NCBI GenBank assembly: GCA_001412355.1
Contig: LKUD01000006.1
Location: 1-51,148 of the forward strand
Direction of reading: 5' to 3'
DNA from: Methanoculleus sp. SDB
GTDB taxonomy: Archaea > Halobacteriota > Methanomicrobia > Methanomicrobiales > Methanomicrobiaceae
DNA length: 51,148 bases
How positions within the stretch are numbered: the first letter of the stretch is position 1; every line of letters starts with the position of its first letter. The position numbers and the translations under genes were made by a program. The notes under the pieces were generated by a model, which was given only the letters and a program-made list of their open reading frames with translations, did no database searches and had not been told where the DNA came from. Positions 26,683-35,145 of the stretch are shown one piece after another.

Positions 26683-27081
26683 GTGGAAAAAATAATCCGG
26701 ACGGATGACGAGTGGCGCCGTCTGCTCTCATCCGAAGTGTTCCGGGTAGCCCGGAAAAAGGGGACCGAAGCACCCTTTACCGGCGCTTATCATGACTGTA
26801 AGGAGCCGGGAATATACCGGTGCGCCTGTTGTGGTACCGATCTCTTTTCATCTGATACAAAATTCGATTCGGGGACCGGATGGCCCAGTTTCCGGGCCCC
26901 GGTTGCGGAGGAAAACCTCTCGACATCAATCGATTACGAGCTTGGGTACCCGCGAACCGAGGTCCTGTGCCGCCGTTGCGACGCACACCTGGGACATGTA
27001 TTCGATGACGGACCTCCGCCGACGTATAAACGGTATTGCATGAATTCAGCTGCTCTCCGGCTTGCCAGACCGGCCGAGTGA
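26683..27081 (+). CDS. msrB: Peptide methionine (R)-S-oxide reductase
   Basis: 132 residues. It repairs oxidised methionine. Seen are two zinc CxxC pairs (CACC and CRRC), the substrate-site FDSGTGWPSF, HLGHVFDDG, and the catalytic cysteine in RYCMNSAALR. The start is GTG at 26683: no ATG exists in frame near it, the length then matches the family, and a TATA-like GATTTATG at 26649-26656 lies about 30 bases upstream. The reading frame runs far upstream across the MFS gene, but that part is out of frame with real coding sequence. It fits oxidative-stress protection, as does the ferritin at 38589. Confidence 0.92.
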   Translation: MEKIIRTDDEWRRLLSSEVFRVARKKGTEAPFTGAYHDCKEPGIYRCACCGTDLFSSDTKFDSGTGWPSFRAPVAEENLSTSIDYELGYPRTEVLCRRCDAHLGHVFDDGPPPTYKRYCMNSAALRLARPAE

Positions 27082-27153
27082 CCCCCCGGGGCGTGCATGG
27101 ATAAGCACCTGTGCTTCCACGAGCGAATGCTCCCGGGATTGCCGGTGTACAAA

Positions 27154-27163
27154 CTTATAAATC
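27154..27163 (+). promoter_or_regulatory. TATA-box candidate for the aldehyde oxidoreductase operon
   Basis: CTTATAAATC, about 40 bases before the ATG at 27195, which also has GGTGAT immediately upstream. Confidence 0.55.
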
Positions 27164-27194
27164 ATCTGATGATAAGTCTCGGGTGGTGATGTGC

Positions 27195-28967
27195 ATGGAT
27201 GCCTATGCCGGAAAGATACTGACTGTGGATCTGACAAAAAAAACCCTTAAAATCCAACCCTATCCGGAGGATATCAAACGACTCTGGCTCGGAGGACGGG
27301 GATTCGGTGTTAAGATAATCACAGACATGATGGACCCGTCAACCAACCCGTTCAGTCCCGATAACGTGCTTGTAGTCGCCTCGGGCCCCCTGACAGGCAC
27401 CGGGGTTCCGCTGGGAAGCAGGTACGAGGTTATTACGAAATCCCCACTCAATGAAACGCTGACATCCGCAAACAGCGGCGGGGTATTCGGGTGGAAGATG
27501 AAAAAAGCAGGATTCGACGCCATCGTAATAACCGGTAAGTCCGAAACACCCGTCTATCTCCTGCTCACAGACGGCAATGCCGAGATTAAAGATGCGACGT
27601 CTTACTGGGGTATGAAAACGGGTGAGACAACCGACGCCATCATACGGGACATGGGGGACGCAGGTGCACGTGTTTCCTGCATCGGCCCCGCGGGCGAGAA
27701 GCTCAGTCGTATTTCGTGCGTAATCAACGAGAAAACACGGGCGGCAGGACGCGGCGGCATCGGCGCTGTCTGGGGTTCCAAACACCTCAAGGCCATTGCT
27801 GCGACCGGGACGCAGATTATCGCCGAAGCAGATGAAGAACGCTTTAATACCGTAAAAGAAGACTTCAGAAAGAAGATCACCGAAAACGGAATCGAACAGG
27901 CGCTGCATACCTACGGTACCGCTGTCCTTGTCAATATCATCAATGAAAACTACATCCTGCCGACGAAGAACTTCCAGAGCGCTCATTTCACCGAGGCGGA
28001 TAAGATATCCGGCGAGGAAATCGCTAAGACGATCCTGAAAAAACCGAAAGGATGCTATGCCTGCATCGTCCAGTGCGGGCGGCTGAGCGAAGTGGACGGC
28101 GTTACCGGTGAAGGGCCGGAATATGAAAGCGACTGGGCTTTCGGGGCGGATTGCGGAATTTCAGATATAAAAATGATAACAAAGGCAAACTATCTCTGCA
28201 ACGAACTCGGCCTTGACACCATATCAGCCGGAGCGACCATCGCCTGCCTGATGGAGATGGCTGAAAAAGGGTATGTCAGCCAGCCTATCCGCTTTGGAGA
28301 TGCCAATGCAATGCTGGAGATGGTGAGCAAGATAGGATACCGGGAGGGCATCGGTGACGAACTGGCAGAGGGTTCGTACCGTTTTGCGGAAAAGCACGGG
28401 CATGCGGAACTCTCCATGAGCGTGAAAATGCAGGAGCTCCCCGCATACGATCCGCGGGGGCTGCAGGGGCACGGACTGCAGTATGCGACCTCGGTCCGCG
28501 GCGGCGATCACGTGTACGGGTACATGATCTCACCGGAAATTCTCGGTTCCCCCGAAAAACTGGATCCCTATACAAGCGAAGGTAAGGCGGAATGGACGAA
28601 GACATTCCAGGATCTCACCGCTGCGATTGATTCCAGTGGAATGTGCCTTTTCTCCTCCTTTGCACTTGATGCAGCCGACTATGCGAAAGCAATTGCTGCT
28701 GCGACGGGCATGGATATCGATGCACAGGAGCTGCTCCGCATCGGAGAGCGCATCTGGAATATGCAGAAACTCTTCAATCTGAAGGTGGGATATACGAAGG
28801 AGAACGATACGCTCCCCAAACGGTTCCTGACAGAACCGCTGAAGGAAGGGGCGCCCGCCGGGCGCGTGTGGGAGCGCCAGCCACTGCTGGATGAGTACTA
28901 CAGCGCCAGAGGATGGGACAGCGAGGGAATTCCGACGCCTGAAAAACGTGCCGAGCTGGGCCTGTGA
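27195..28967 (+). CDS. Tungsten-type aldehyde:ferredoxin oxidoreductase family enzyme
   Basis: 590 residues, near the family's ~600. It oxidises aldehydes to acids with ferredoxin, using a tungsten bis-pterin and a [4Fe-4S] cluster. Domain 1 contains the pterin-binding region (LGGRGFGVKII; SGPLTGTGVPLGSRYEV; AGRGGIGAVWGSKHLKA). Cluster cysteines are CYACIVQC near residue 290 and probably the distal GMCLFSSF. The start at 27195 follows GGTGAT by four bases; ATG 27189 is possible. Followed by E1-like and MoaD/ThiS-like genes, a common arrangement for cofactor supply. Which aldehyde it uses is unknown. Confidence 0.92.
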   Translation: MDAYAGKILTVDLTKKTLKIQPYPEDIKRLWLGGRGFGVKIITDMMDPSTNPFSPDNVLVVASGPLTGTGVPLGSRYEVITKSPLNETLTSANSGGVFGWKMKKAGFDAIVITGKSETPVYLLLTDGNAEIKDATSYWGMKTGETTDAIIRDMGDAGARVSCIGPAGEKLSRISCVINEKTRAAGRGGIGAVWGSKHLKAIAATGTQIIAEADEERFNTVKEDFRKKITENGIEQALHTYGTAVLVNIINENYILPTKNFQSAHFTEADKISGEEIAKTILKKPKGCYACIVQCGRLSEVDGVTGEGPEYESDWAFGADCGISDIKMITKANYLCNELGLDTISAGATIACLMEMAEKGYVSQPIRFGDANAMLEMVSKIGYREGIGDELAEGSYRFAEKHGHAELSMSVKMQELPAYDPRGLQGHGLQYATSVRGGDHVYGYMISPEILGSPEKLDPYTSEGKAEWTKTFQDLTAAIDSSGMCLFSSFALDAADYAKAIAAATGMDIDAQELLRIGERIWNMQKLFNLKVGYTKENDTLPKRFLTEPLKEGAPAGRVWERQPLLDEYYSARGWDSEGIPTPEKRAELGL

Positions 28968-28977
28968 AAAGAGCTGC

Positions 28978-29739
28978 ATGCCCATGCCCGATCCAGCAGA
29001 TGACGAACGATATGCGCGGCAGCTGCCCGTCACCGGATCTGAGGGGCAGCGAATCCTTTCCCGATCCCATGCCCTCGTCGCCGGTGCCGGAGGTCTCGGC
29101 TCAACAATTGCAGCATGTCTGGCCGGAGCGGGTTTCGGGCATATCCGCATTGTCGACAGTGACCGCATCGAGAAACATAATCTGAACAGGCAAATCCTGT
29201 ACCGGGATGAAGACATCGGCCGCTTCAAGGCCGATGTGGCAGGGGAAGAACTCTGCGCACTCAATCCCCGGATTCGTGTGGAAGGGATATGTGAGGTTAT
29301 CAGTCAGGAAACCATCCGCGATCTTGCCGCGGGGATGGACCTGATTCTTGACGGCATGGACAACTTCCCCACCCGGTACATACTCAACGGGACAGCACTC
29401 GAATATGGCATTCCGTTCGTCCACGGAGGAGTTAACGGCTTTTACGGGCAGGTTTCAACAATCATTCCCTATAAAACACCCTGTCTCAGGTGTATTGTAC
29501 CGGTCCCCCCGCCTGCGGGCCCGGTCCCGATTATCGGGGTGACGACAGGCATCATCGGGTGCATCGAGGCGACAGAGGCAATCAAACTGCGTCTGGGCAT
29601 CGGCGGCGTGCTCGCGGGGAGGTTGTTGTTCTGGGACGGGCTTCGCAGTGAAACGGATACACTCGTCGTCGACCGGGCACCCCGCTGCATCGGCTGCGGC
29701 GGAGAGCATGCTTCCGCGGGGAGGGGGGGGACGCCATAA
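28978..29739 (+). CDS. E1-like ThiF/MoeB family adenylyltransferase
   Basis: About 253 residues. It should adenylate the C-terminal glycine of a MoaD/ThiS-like protein. The nucleotide loop is VAGAGGLGSTIA, followed by the strand IVDSDRIEKHNLNRQ; DGMDNFPTRYILN is typical of the family. The zinc pairs are CLRC and CIGC near the C-terminus. The start is ATG 28978 or 28984, 10-16 bases after the AOR stop. The next gene encodes the presumed protein partner. The pair probably makes sulfur-carrying protein for the AOR pterin cofactor; that role is inferred from context. Confidence 0.9.
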   Translation: MPMPDPADDERYARQLPVTGSEGQRILSRSHALVAGAGGLGSTIAACLAGAGFGHIRIVDSDRIEKHNLNRQILYRDEDIGRFKADVAGEELCALNPRIRVEGICEVISQETIRDLAAGMDLILDGMDNFPTRYILNGTALEYGIPFVHGGVNGFYGQVSTIIPYKTPCLRCIVPVPPPAGPVPIIGVTTGIIGCIEATEAIKLRLGIGGVLAGRLLFWDGLRSETDTLVVDRAPRCIGCGGEHASAGRGGTP

Positions 29740-29747
29740 AGGTATCA

Positions 29748-30014
29748 GTGAAGGTTTTTGCGGGATTGCGAGATATTATGGAGAGGGAAGTCCTTGTTAC
29801 GCTTCCGGAGGGAGCGAGAATAAAAAACCTGCTGGATGAACTGTCAGGACGGTATCCGGATCTGTCGGCAGCTCTCTTTGAATCCCCGGACGTGCTCCTG
29901 CCTTATGTAAATATCCTTATAAACGGCAGGAATATCCATTTCATCGACAATCTTAATACCGGGCTCAGGGAGAGCGATATTATCGCCCTGTTCCCTCCCA
30001 CCGGCGGCGGTTAG
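29748..30014 (+). CDS. MoaD/ThiS-family sulfur-carrier protein
   Basis: 88 residues with the beta-grasp pattern (VKVFAGLRDIM, VTLPEGARIKNLL, VNILINGRNI, DIIALFPPTGGG). The terminal Gly-Gly needed for thiocarboxylation is present (ending TGGG). GTG at 29748 is taken as start. The usual family N-terminus would begin about four codons earlier, where only ATA is present behind a strong GGGGAGGG ribosome site, so a non-standard start at 29736 deserves a check. Partner of the E1-like enzyme just upstream. Confidence 0.85.
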   Translation: MKVFAGLRDIMEREVLVTLPEGARIKNLLDELSGRYPDLSAALFESPDVLLPYVNILINGRNIHFIDNLNTGLRESDIIALFPPTGGG

Positions 30015-30069
30015 GGGAGGGCGGTACCGAGTCGTGAAGACCATACCGCGGCTGGTTGCCCGCGCCGGA

Positions 30070-30432
30070 TCATGCAAACGGCTCAAGAGCCCGGCGCAGA
30101 TCAGAAGGAAGTACAGGTTTTTCAAGCACGCCCACCACGCCATCAGCGTACAGGGAGAATTCCTCGGGCCAGATATGCTTTGCCGTAAAAAGGAGCACGG
30201 GGATATCCTTCATTGCCGGATTCCCACGAAGCCTTTTTAAGAACTCCCAGCCGTTTAAGGGCGACATCATAATATCGAGGAGGATGAGACGCGGCTGCTC
30301 CTTCTCGAGTATTTCAAGTGCTTCCAGCGCATTGTTCACCATTATCGGTTCCCAGCCAAGGCGGGGGAGGAGAAGTTTCATCACTTCAAGAGTCGGGAGG
30401 TCATCATCGATGACCATGACCTTACGGCTCAT
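30070..30432 (-). CDS. Single-domain response regulator receiver
   Basis: 120 residues, a receiver domain with no output domain. Acidic pocket D9-D11 (VIDDD), phosphoacceptor D53 in LILLDIMM, T/S switch in LLFTAKH, and conserved Lys in LEKPV are all present, so it should be active. Its start overlaps the 3' end of the histidine kinase gene by 11 bases, making the kinase its obvious partner. As it lacks DNA binding, it must act by protein contacts. Confidence 0.93.
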   Translation of the reverse strand: MSRKVMVIDDDLPTLEVMKLLLPRLGWEPIMVNNALEALEILEKEQPRLILLDIMMSPLNGWEFLKRLRGNPAMKDIPVLLFTAKHIWPEEFSLYADGVVGVLEKPVLPSDLRRALEPFA

Positions 30433-32254
30433 TACACACCACCTTCGGCAACTTCACGGTGAATGTACTTCCGACTCCGGGCTCACTCTCCACGAGGACT
30501 TTGCCCTGATGCATATCAACGTATTTCTGTGCAATCGAGAGGCCGAGACCGATTCTCCCGTACTCCCGGGCGAGTTTTTCCGAGTCGGCAAGATAAAACG
30601 GTTCGAAGATATTATTCAGCGATTCCTGTGCGATGCCTATGCCGTTATCCCTGATTGAAATGTAGTGATACTGCTCATCACCACGATATGTAATCTCCAC
30701 AATACGGGGCGGCTCGCTGAACCGGACGGCATTTGAGATAATTCCGTCGAGAACCTGATAGATCCGGTCACGGTCGGCACAGATCATCAAATCCGGTGAC
30801 ATCCTGCATTTGATTTCAGCCTGAAGATCATAGCCGCCAATCCGGGTCACCGTACTGATGAGCTGTCGGAGTGAAAAATCAGTCAGGTTGAGGTTTATCT
30901 TGCAGGAGTCCATAATACCGAGCTCCAGCATACGGTCCACAACCCTGCGCTCGCGCTCCACGTTTTCAAGGCAGAGCCGCAGAAGCTTTACCGTTTCCGA
31001 ATCCAGAGCATAACTTGACGGATCTTCAAGAATCAGGTGGAGATAGCCGAGAATTGGCTGGAGCGGTGTCCTCAGCTCATGTGCGGCGGTGTTGATGAAG
31101 TTGCGCCAGCGATCAAGCTCGCGTTCCAGCTGCATATACGTCAGATCCTGCTGGAGACCGTTCGTGACATCCCGCATCGTACCGATGACACCGATCGTTT
31201 TGCCTCCGGGGTCAAGTACCGGGCCGAGGAGCGTGGAAAATGTCTGCTCGGATCCATTCAGTGTGACGGAAAATTCGTAATTTATTGTCTCGCCACTCTT
31301 AAACACCTCCCGGATACGCCGGCTGTGGGCTTCAGCAACGGTATCGGGAAAGAAATCTGAGAGTGTTTTTCCGATCATATTCACGGGATCAATCCCGAAA
31401 TCTTCGGCCTTTGCCCAGTGGAACTGCAGGAACCGTCCGGCACTGTCCTGCATAAAGATAAGATCCTGCGACGAATTGACGAGAGACTGGAGCTGTTCCT
31501 TCGCCTCGATAAGATTGGTCTCTTTCTGTTCAATCTTTGTAATGTCAAAAACCGTGCATTCGATAAATGGCTGTTCAGCAGTTTGTTTGCATGAAAAAAG
31601 CACGGTTTTTATATTTCCTGACTTCCCGAGGAACCGCATCCTGCGTTCGAACACCGGTCCCTGACCGTTGCACTCCTCCAGTACGTTCACGCCGTCCCTC
31701 GGGTTTTCCCAGAGCTCCCCGGCGGGAAGCCCCCTCAATTCCAGAGGATCGTATCCCAGTATTTCGCCGAGCTTCTGGTTCGCATCGACGATTTTCATAT
31801 TCGTGTCTTTGAGGAGGAACATCCCTGCTTCGGCGTTTTTAAACACATTCCAGTATTTAACATTGAGAAGGCCGCCTTCCTTGGCAAGCTGTGTCGTCGC
31901 GATGACGACCCAGAGGTACATCGCCGCATTCACGCCGAATATGAATGGATCCACGAGTGCCCCGACGAGATAATAATACGAGGTAATCGCCAGGAATGCA
32001 ACCACCAGCAATATCGTACATTGCAGCCCGTGTCTCGGATACCAGATGGATATGAGGATAATCGGGATGTAATACAGCTGGGGGAAGAGAAACATCAGCG
32101 CCGGGTACATCGCTCCGACCGGGACCGCAAAGGAGAATACGGTCACCAGCATGGAAACCATGATAAAACATGCAATAACCCAGATTTTTACCAGATCGGC
32201 CTCCTTCAGACCAAGATCCCGCAACGATTGCGTCGGAAAAACCCCGGAAGGCAT
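30422..32254 (-). CDS. Membrane PAS-PAS histidine kinase
   Basis: 610 residues: several N-terminal membrane helices (~25-125), two PAS domains (~135-250 and ~260-375), a dimerisation domain with the H-box AAHELRTPLQP (His near 392), and a HATPase domain with N-box ISNAVRFSEP, DNGIGIA and GRIGLGLSIA. All catalytic motifs are intact. A TATA-like TCATATATATG at 32280-32290 lies ~30 bases before the ATG. The downstream overlapping receiver at 30070 is its likely target. Signal unknown. Confidence 0.94.
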   Translation of the reverse strand: MPSGVFPTQSLRDLGLKEADLVKIWVIACFIMVSMLVTVFSFAVPVGAMYPALMFLFPQLYYIPIILISIWYPRHGLQCTILLVVAFLAITSYYYLVGALVDPFIFGVNAAMYLWVVIATTQLAKEGGLLNVKYWNVFKNAEAGMFLLKDTNMKIVDANQKLGEILGYDPLELRGLPAGELWENPRDGVNVLEECNGQGPVFERRMRFLGKSGNIKTVLFSCKQTAEQPFIECTVFDITKIEQKETNLIEAKEQLQSLVNSSQDLIFMQDSAGRFLQFHWAKAEDFGIDPVNMIGKTLSDFFPDTVAEAHSRRIREVFKSGETINYEFSVTLNGSEQTFSTLLGPVLDPGGKTIGVIGTMRDVTNGLQQDLTYMQLERELDRWRNFINTAAHELRTPLQPILGYLHLILEDPSSYALDSETVKLLRLCLENVERERRVVDRMLELGIMDSCKINLNLTDFSLRQLISTVTRIGGYDLQAEIKCRMSPDLMICADRDRIYQVLDGIISNAVRFSEPPRIVEITYRGDEQYHYISIRDNGIGIAQESLNNIFEPFYLADSEKLAREYGRIGLGLSIAQKYVDMHQGKVLVESEPGVGSTFTVKLPKVVCNEP

Positions 32255-32471
32255 GATAATAATAGTTTATTCCGGCAGACATATATATGACTTTTGATTT
32301 GAAGCGAAATAATAGCGAATTTTGCTGAAAGGATTCGATAAAAAGCACTAATCGAGAATTCCGGAATCCGTTGTGTGGACCTTCGGAATCGGATTGAGAT
32401 GGTCACACCCCGAGGTGATCCCACCCGATAAATCGCGTCCCGGGAATTAAAAACATTCAAAAACGAATCAG

Positions 32472-32489
32472 GCATACCTAGTGGTATGC
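32472..32489 (+). promoter_or_regulatory. Hairpin overlapping the start codon of the riboflavin-pathway reductase
   Basis: GCATACC (32472-32478) and GGTATGC (32483-32489) pair perfectly around a four-base loop; the ATG at 32486 lies inside the right arm. It could occlude initiation or be a DNA operator near the transcription start. A TATA-like element (ATTAAAAAC) lies near 32446. Confidence 0.4.
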
Positions 32490-33166
32490 GCCCGTTCGTC
32501 GTTGTCAATCTCGCAATGAGTGCAGACGGCAAACTCTCAACCCGGGAGCGAAGGCAGGTGCGTATCTCCGGCAGGGAGGATTTTGCCCGGGTCGACCGGA
32601 TAAAGGCTGCAAGCGATGCGATTATGATCGGAATCGGCACGGTGCTCGCTGATAATCCGTCGCTGACCGTGAAGTCCCCCGAACTCAGGCACATGCGTCG
32701 GGACATGGGTGTTTTTGAAAATCCGCTCAGGATTGTTGTGGACAGTCGCGGACGAACTCCATCAGATGCCGATATCCTTCACAAGGGACCCGGAAAACGG
32801 CTTATTGCCGTCTCGCACCAGGCACCCGCCGAAAGGACTCGTGATCTCGCCCGCTGTGCCGACGTCATGGCGTTCGGGGATCAGGAAGTTGATCTTCCCG
32901 CTCTTCTTGCATACCTCCATAAAGAGGGAGTACAGAGAGTGATGGTGGAGGGAGGCGGAACTCTGATATGGTCCCTTTTTCGCGACGACCTGGTTGATGA
33001 ATTCATTACCTACATAGGGAATATGGTGATCGGCGGCAAGGACGCGCCGACCCCAGCGGACGGAGCAGGATTTATCCGGGAGGCGCTCTTCCCGAAACTT
33101 ACCCTCACGGATATCTGTCCCTGTGACGACGGGGTGCTCATAACGTGGGCTGTTTCGCACGATTGA
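32486..33166 (+). CDS. 2,5-diamino-6-(ribosylamino)-4(3H)-pyrimidinone 5'-phosphate reductase (RibD C-terminal family)
   Basis: 226 residues. In archaea this stand-alone reductase carries out an early step of riboflavin (and hence F420 precursor) biosynthesis using NAD(P)H. Seen are VVVNLAMSADGKLST, the dihydrofolate-reductase-like SDAIMIGIGTVLADNPSLT, and VEGGGTLIWSLF. There is no deaminase domain, as expected for archaea. The 3' end overlaps the next gene by 22 bases. The hairpin around the start codon is unusual. Confidence 0.92.
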   Translation: MRPFVVVNLAMSADGKLSTRERRQVRISGREDFARVDRIKAASDAIMIGIGTVLADNPSLTVKSPELRHMRRDMGVFENPLRIVVDSRGRTPSDADILHKGPGKRLIAVSHQAPAERTRDLARCADVMAFGDQEVDLPALLAYLHKEGVQRVMVEGGGTLIWSLFRDDLVDEFITYIGNMVIGGKDAPTPADGAGFIREALFPKLTLTDICPCDDGVLITWAVSHD

Positions 33167-34164
33167 TCAGCCGGGAAACATGGCCGGTGCTGAGCGTCTA
33201 TACGGTCGTTGCCGCGACTATCGCGGCACTGATGATGGTACTCACCCATGGCGACTGTATCTGGCTCACCTATGACGCTCACCGGTTTCATGCGATGGCG
33301 GCGGCAATCATTGCGGGGCTGACCCCGTACCTGGATTTCGTGGATCCCAAACCGCCGCTTCTGTTTGGAACCGTTGCCGCATTCGATGGACTCGCTCCTC
33401 CGGGTACACCGGACATAGTCCTGGTAACCGGTGTGAACATCTTCTCGGCAATGGTGCTCTTCACAATCGGGCATGACCGGTACGGATGGGTATCGGGATT
33501 CACATCGGGGCTTCTTTTTCTCGTTGCAGCGGCAGCAGCACAGGGTTACCTTCTCTTCAGTGAACAATTTGCCGCTCTGTTTCTCCTCCTCGGCCTGCAC
33601 TGTGCCATCGGCCGCCATTACACCCGGGCGGGTGTGATGGCAGGACTTGCAGGCGGATTCAAGCAGTATGCTCTGGTTGCGCTCATACCGCTGCTCTACC
33701 TCATGTGGATCCGCGGAGACCGGAATCATGCTGCCATGGTAGGGGGATTCATCGCCGCCCTCGGGATACCCTTTCTGGTCATTTTCATCGTATACGGCCC
33801 CGAAGCCGTTGTGGCCGCTTTATACTGGACATTCGGAGTGAGTCCGGCATATCTCACCGGCTCGTTGTCGGCCGTCCCCGATTACCTGCCCGACAATATC
33901 CTCTCGTTTGCCGCGAACCTGATACTGAGCGTTACGATAGTCCTTCCCACACTGGTCTTTGCAGCGGGGAGCATCATCAGAAACGGGCTTGCGACGCCCG
34001 AAGAACGTACTGTCGCATTCCTTGCAGCATTATTCATGGCAACACTGCTGATACGGCAGTATCTGCATTACTGGATTCTGATTGTTCCTTTTCTGGCACT
34101 GCTTGCATGTCGGGAGTTCCGGGATAAGCCTCCCGCGAGACGGGCAGTTCGGGATCTCGGGTAG
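33145..34164 (+). CDS. Polytopic membrane protein resembling GT39/ArnT-type glycosyltransferases
   Basis: 339 residues with about nine membrane helices. The first extracellular loop, with DAHRFH and then GLTPYLDFVDPKPPLLF, matches the start of lipid-linked sugar transferases of the GT39/ArnT group, in which an acidic residue in this loop is catalytic. It is shorter than typical members (450-600 residues) and lacks a large C-terminal domain. GTG start at 33145, inside the preceding gene. Substrate unknown; protein or lipid glycosylation is a family-based guess. Confidence 0.7.
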   Translation: MGCFARLISRETWPVLSVYTVVAATIAALMMVLTHGDCIWLTYDAHRFHAMAAAIIAGLTPYLDFVDPKPPLLFGTVAAFDGLAPPGTPDIVLVTGVNIFSAMVLFTIGHDRYGWVSGFTSGLLFLVAAAAAQGYLLFSEQFAALFLLLGLHCAIGRHYTRAGVMAGLAGGFKQYALVALIPLLYLMWIRGDRNHAAMVGGFIAALGIPFLVIFIVYGPEAVVAALYWTFGVSPAYLTGSLSAVPDYLPDNILSFAANLILSVTIVLPTLVFAAGSIIRNGLATPEERTVAFLAALFMATLLIRQYLHYWILIVPFLALLACREFRDKPPARRAVRDLG

Positions 34165-34214
34165 TCGTTCCGGCAGAGTATCTGCATGGCTTTATGCCGC
34201 CCCGGCATACCACG

Positions 34215-34223
34215 TAAAAAAAA
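34215..34223 (-). terminator. Oligo-T signal after the lipoprotein gene
   Basis: Nine consecutive T on the minus strand, just past the stop at 34232. Confidence 0.5.
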
Positions 34224-34231
34224 GAAATGGT

Positions 34232-34702
34232 TTACTGACGCGGTCTCAATTCCAGAATGTCATCGTAGATCTTATACGACGTGCCGTCGTTGAAAAAAGC
34301 GGTCACTTCGACCCGGTCGGCTCCTGTCGTTCCGGGGAATTCAGCTTCCATATTCACTTCGGGAACAAGGTCCTGGATATGCATCTCACCATCCGCAAGC
34401 GTCGCTTTCACGGTAAGGGTCGATACGGCGTACTGTCCTTTTCCCCCACGGAACGTGACGGTAATCGTCCCGTAGATGGGATCCTTGCTGACATCGACCG
34501 TAACGGCCTTCTGTGTCGGGACAATATCGGTAGGTTGCGGCTGGAGCTCCGGTGATTGCGGTGTCTGCACCGAGGTGGGTGCAGGCGTCGGCGCTACGGG
34601 TGTGGGAGTCTGCGTCTGGGTGTCTGACGAAGTGGTGCATGCCGCCCCGAGGGTAAGCATTGCGACGAAAAGCACTAGCAGCAGAGTTGCCATTTTATTC
34701 AT
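34232..34702 (-). CDS. Secreted lipoprotein-like protein with Thr/Pro linker
   Basis: 156 residues. A signal peptide with a lipobox-like LGAAC (Cys at ~22) is followed by a Thr/Pro/Gln-rich linker (~24-62) and a beta-rich domain (TITVTFRGGKGQYAVSTLTV ... TAFFNDGTSYKIYDD). It is probably anchored outside the membrane, with the linker glycosylated as in many archaeal surface proteins. The folded domain is not one I can name. It is flanked by plus-strand genes, so it is a single-gene unit. Confidence 0.78.
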   Translation of the reverse strand: MNKMATLLLVLFVAMLTLGAACTTSSDTQTQTPTPVAPTPAPTSVQTPQSPELQPQPTDIVPTQKAVTVDVSKDPIYGTITVTFRGGKGQYAVSTLTVKATLADGEMHIQDLVPEVNMEAEFPGTTGADRVEVTAFFNDGTSYKIYDDILELRPRQ

Positions 34703-34849
34703 ACGAAGTCATATGAAGACCACATATTTGAGGATTGTGGCAGTCAGCTGGAATAAGAACGAATACCTGACCTCCCGATGAACCGCGTGCCCCCCCGGGT
34801 AAGGAATAAATAGACATCCTGTGGATATCCCCGTATCGGTTGGATCGAT

Positions 34850-35071
34850 ATGATTCATGAACTGGCATATTACTCCGTATTCGGGCTTCCGTTTCTTGTC
34901 GTGATGGGCATTATCACGCTGCTCTGTTTATGTGCGACTGCCGCGATAGCTGGTATGAACCGCCGCGGCATGCGGACAATCCCTATTCGCTGGCATTTTA
35001 CCATGGCAAAAATATCTATCGCCCTTGCACTCTTGCACGGTGCCCTCGGCCTCTCCGTGCATATCGTATGA
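34850..35071 (+). CDS. Small two-helix membrane protein
   Basis: 73 residues with membrane segments at ~10-34 and ~52-72 and a basic loop (NRRGMRTIPIRWHF) that includes His/Trp. TATA-like AATAAATAG at ~34806 and a GATCG ribosome-like site lie upstream. Family not recognised. It precedes another unknown membrane protein by 74 bases. Confidence 0.6.
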   Translation: MIHELAYYSVFGLPFLVVMGIITLLCLCATAAIAGMNRRGMRTIPIRWHFTMAKISIALALLHGALGLSVHIV

Positions 35072-35145
35072 GATCGCTTCGCTGCACAGTTTTGGGAATC
35101 ATTTATGCGCATCGGTGCCCCCATCAATATCAGGATGTGATAGCA

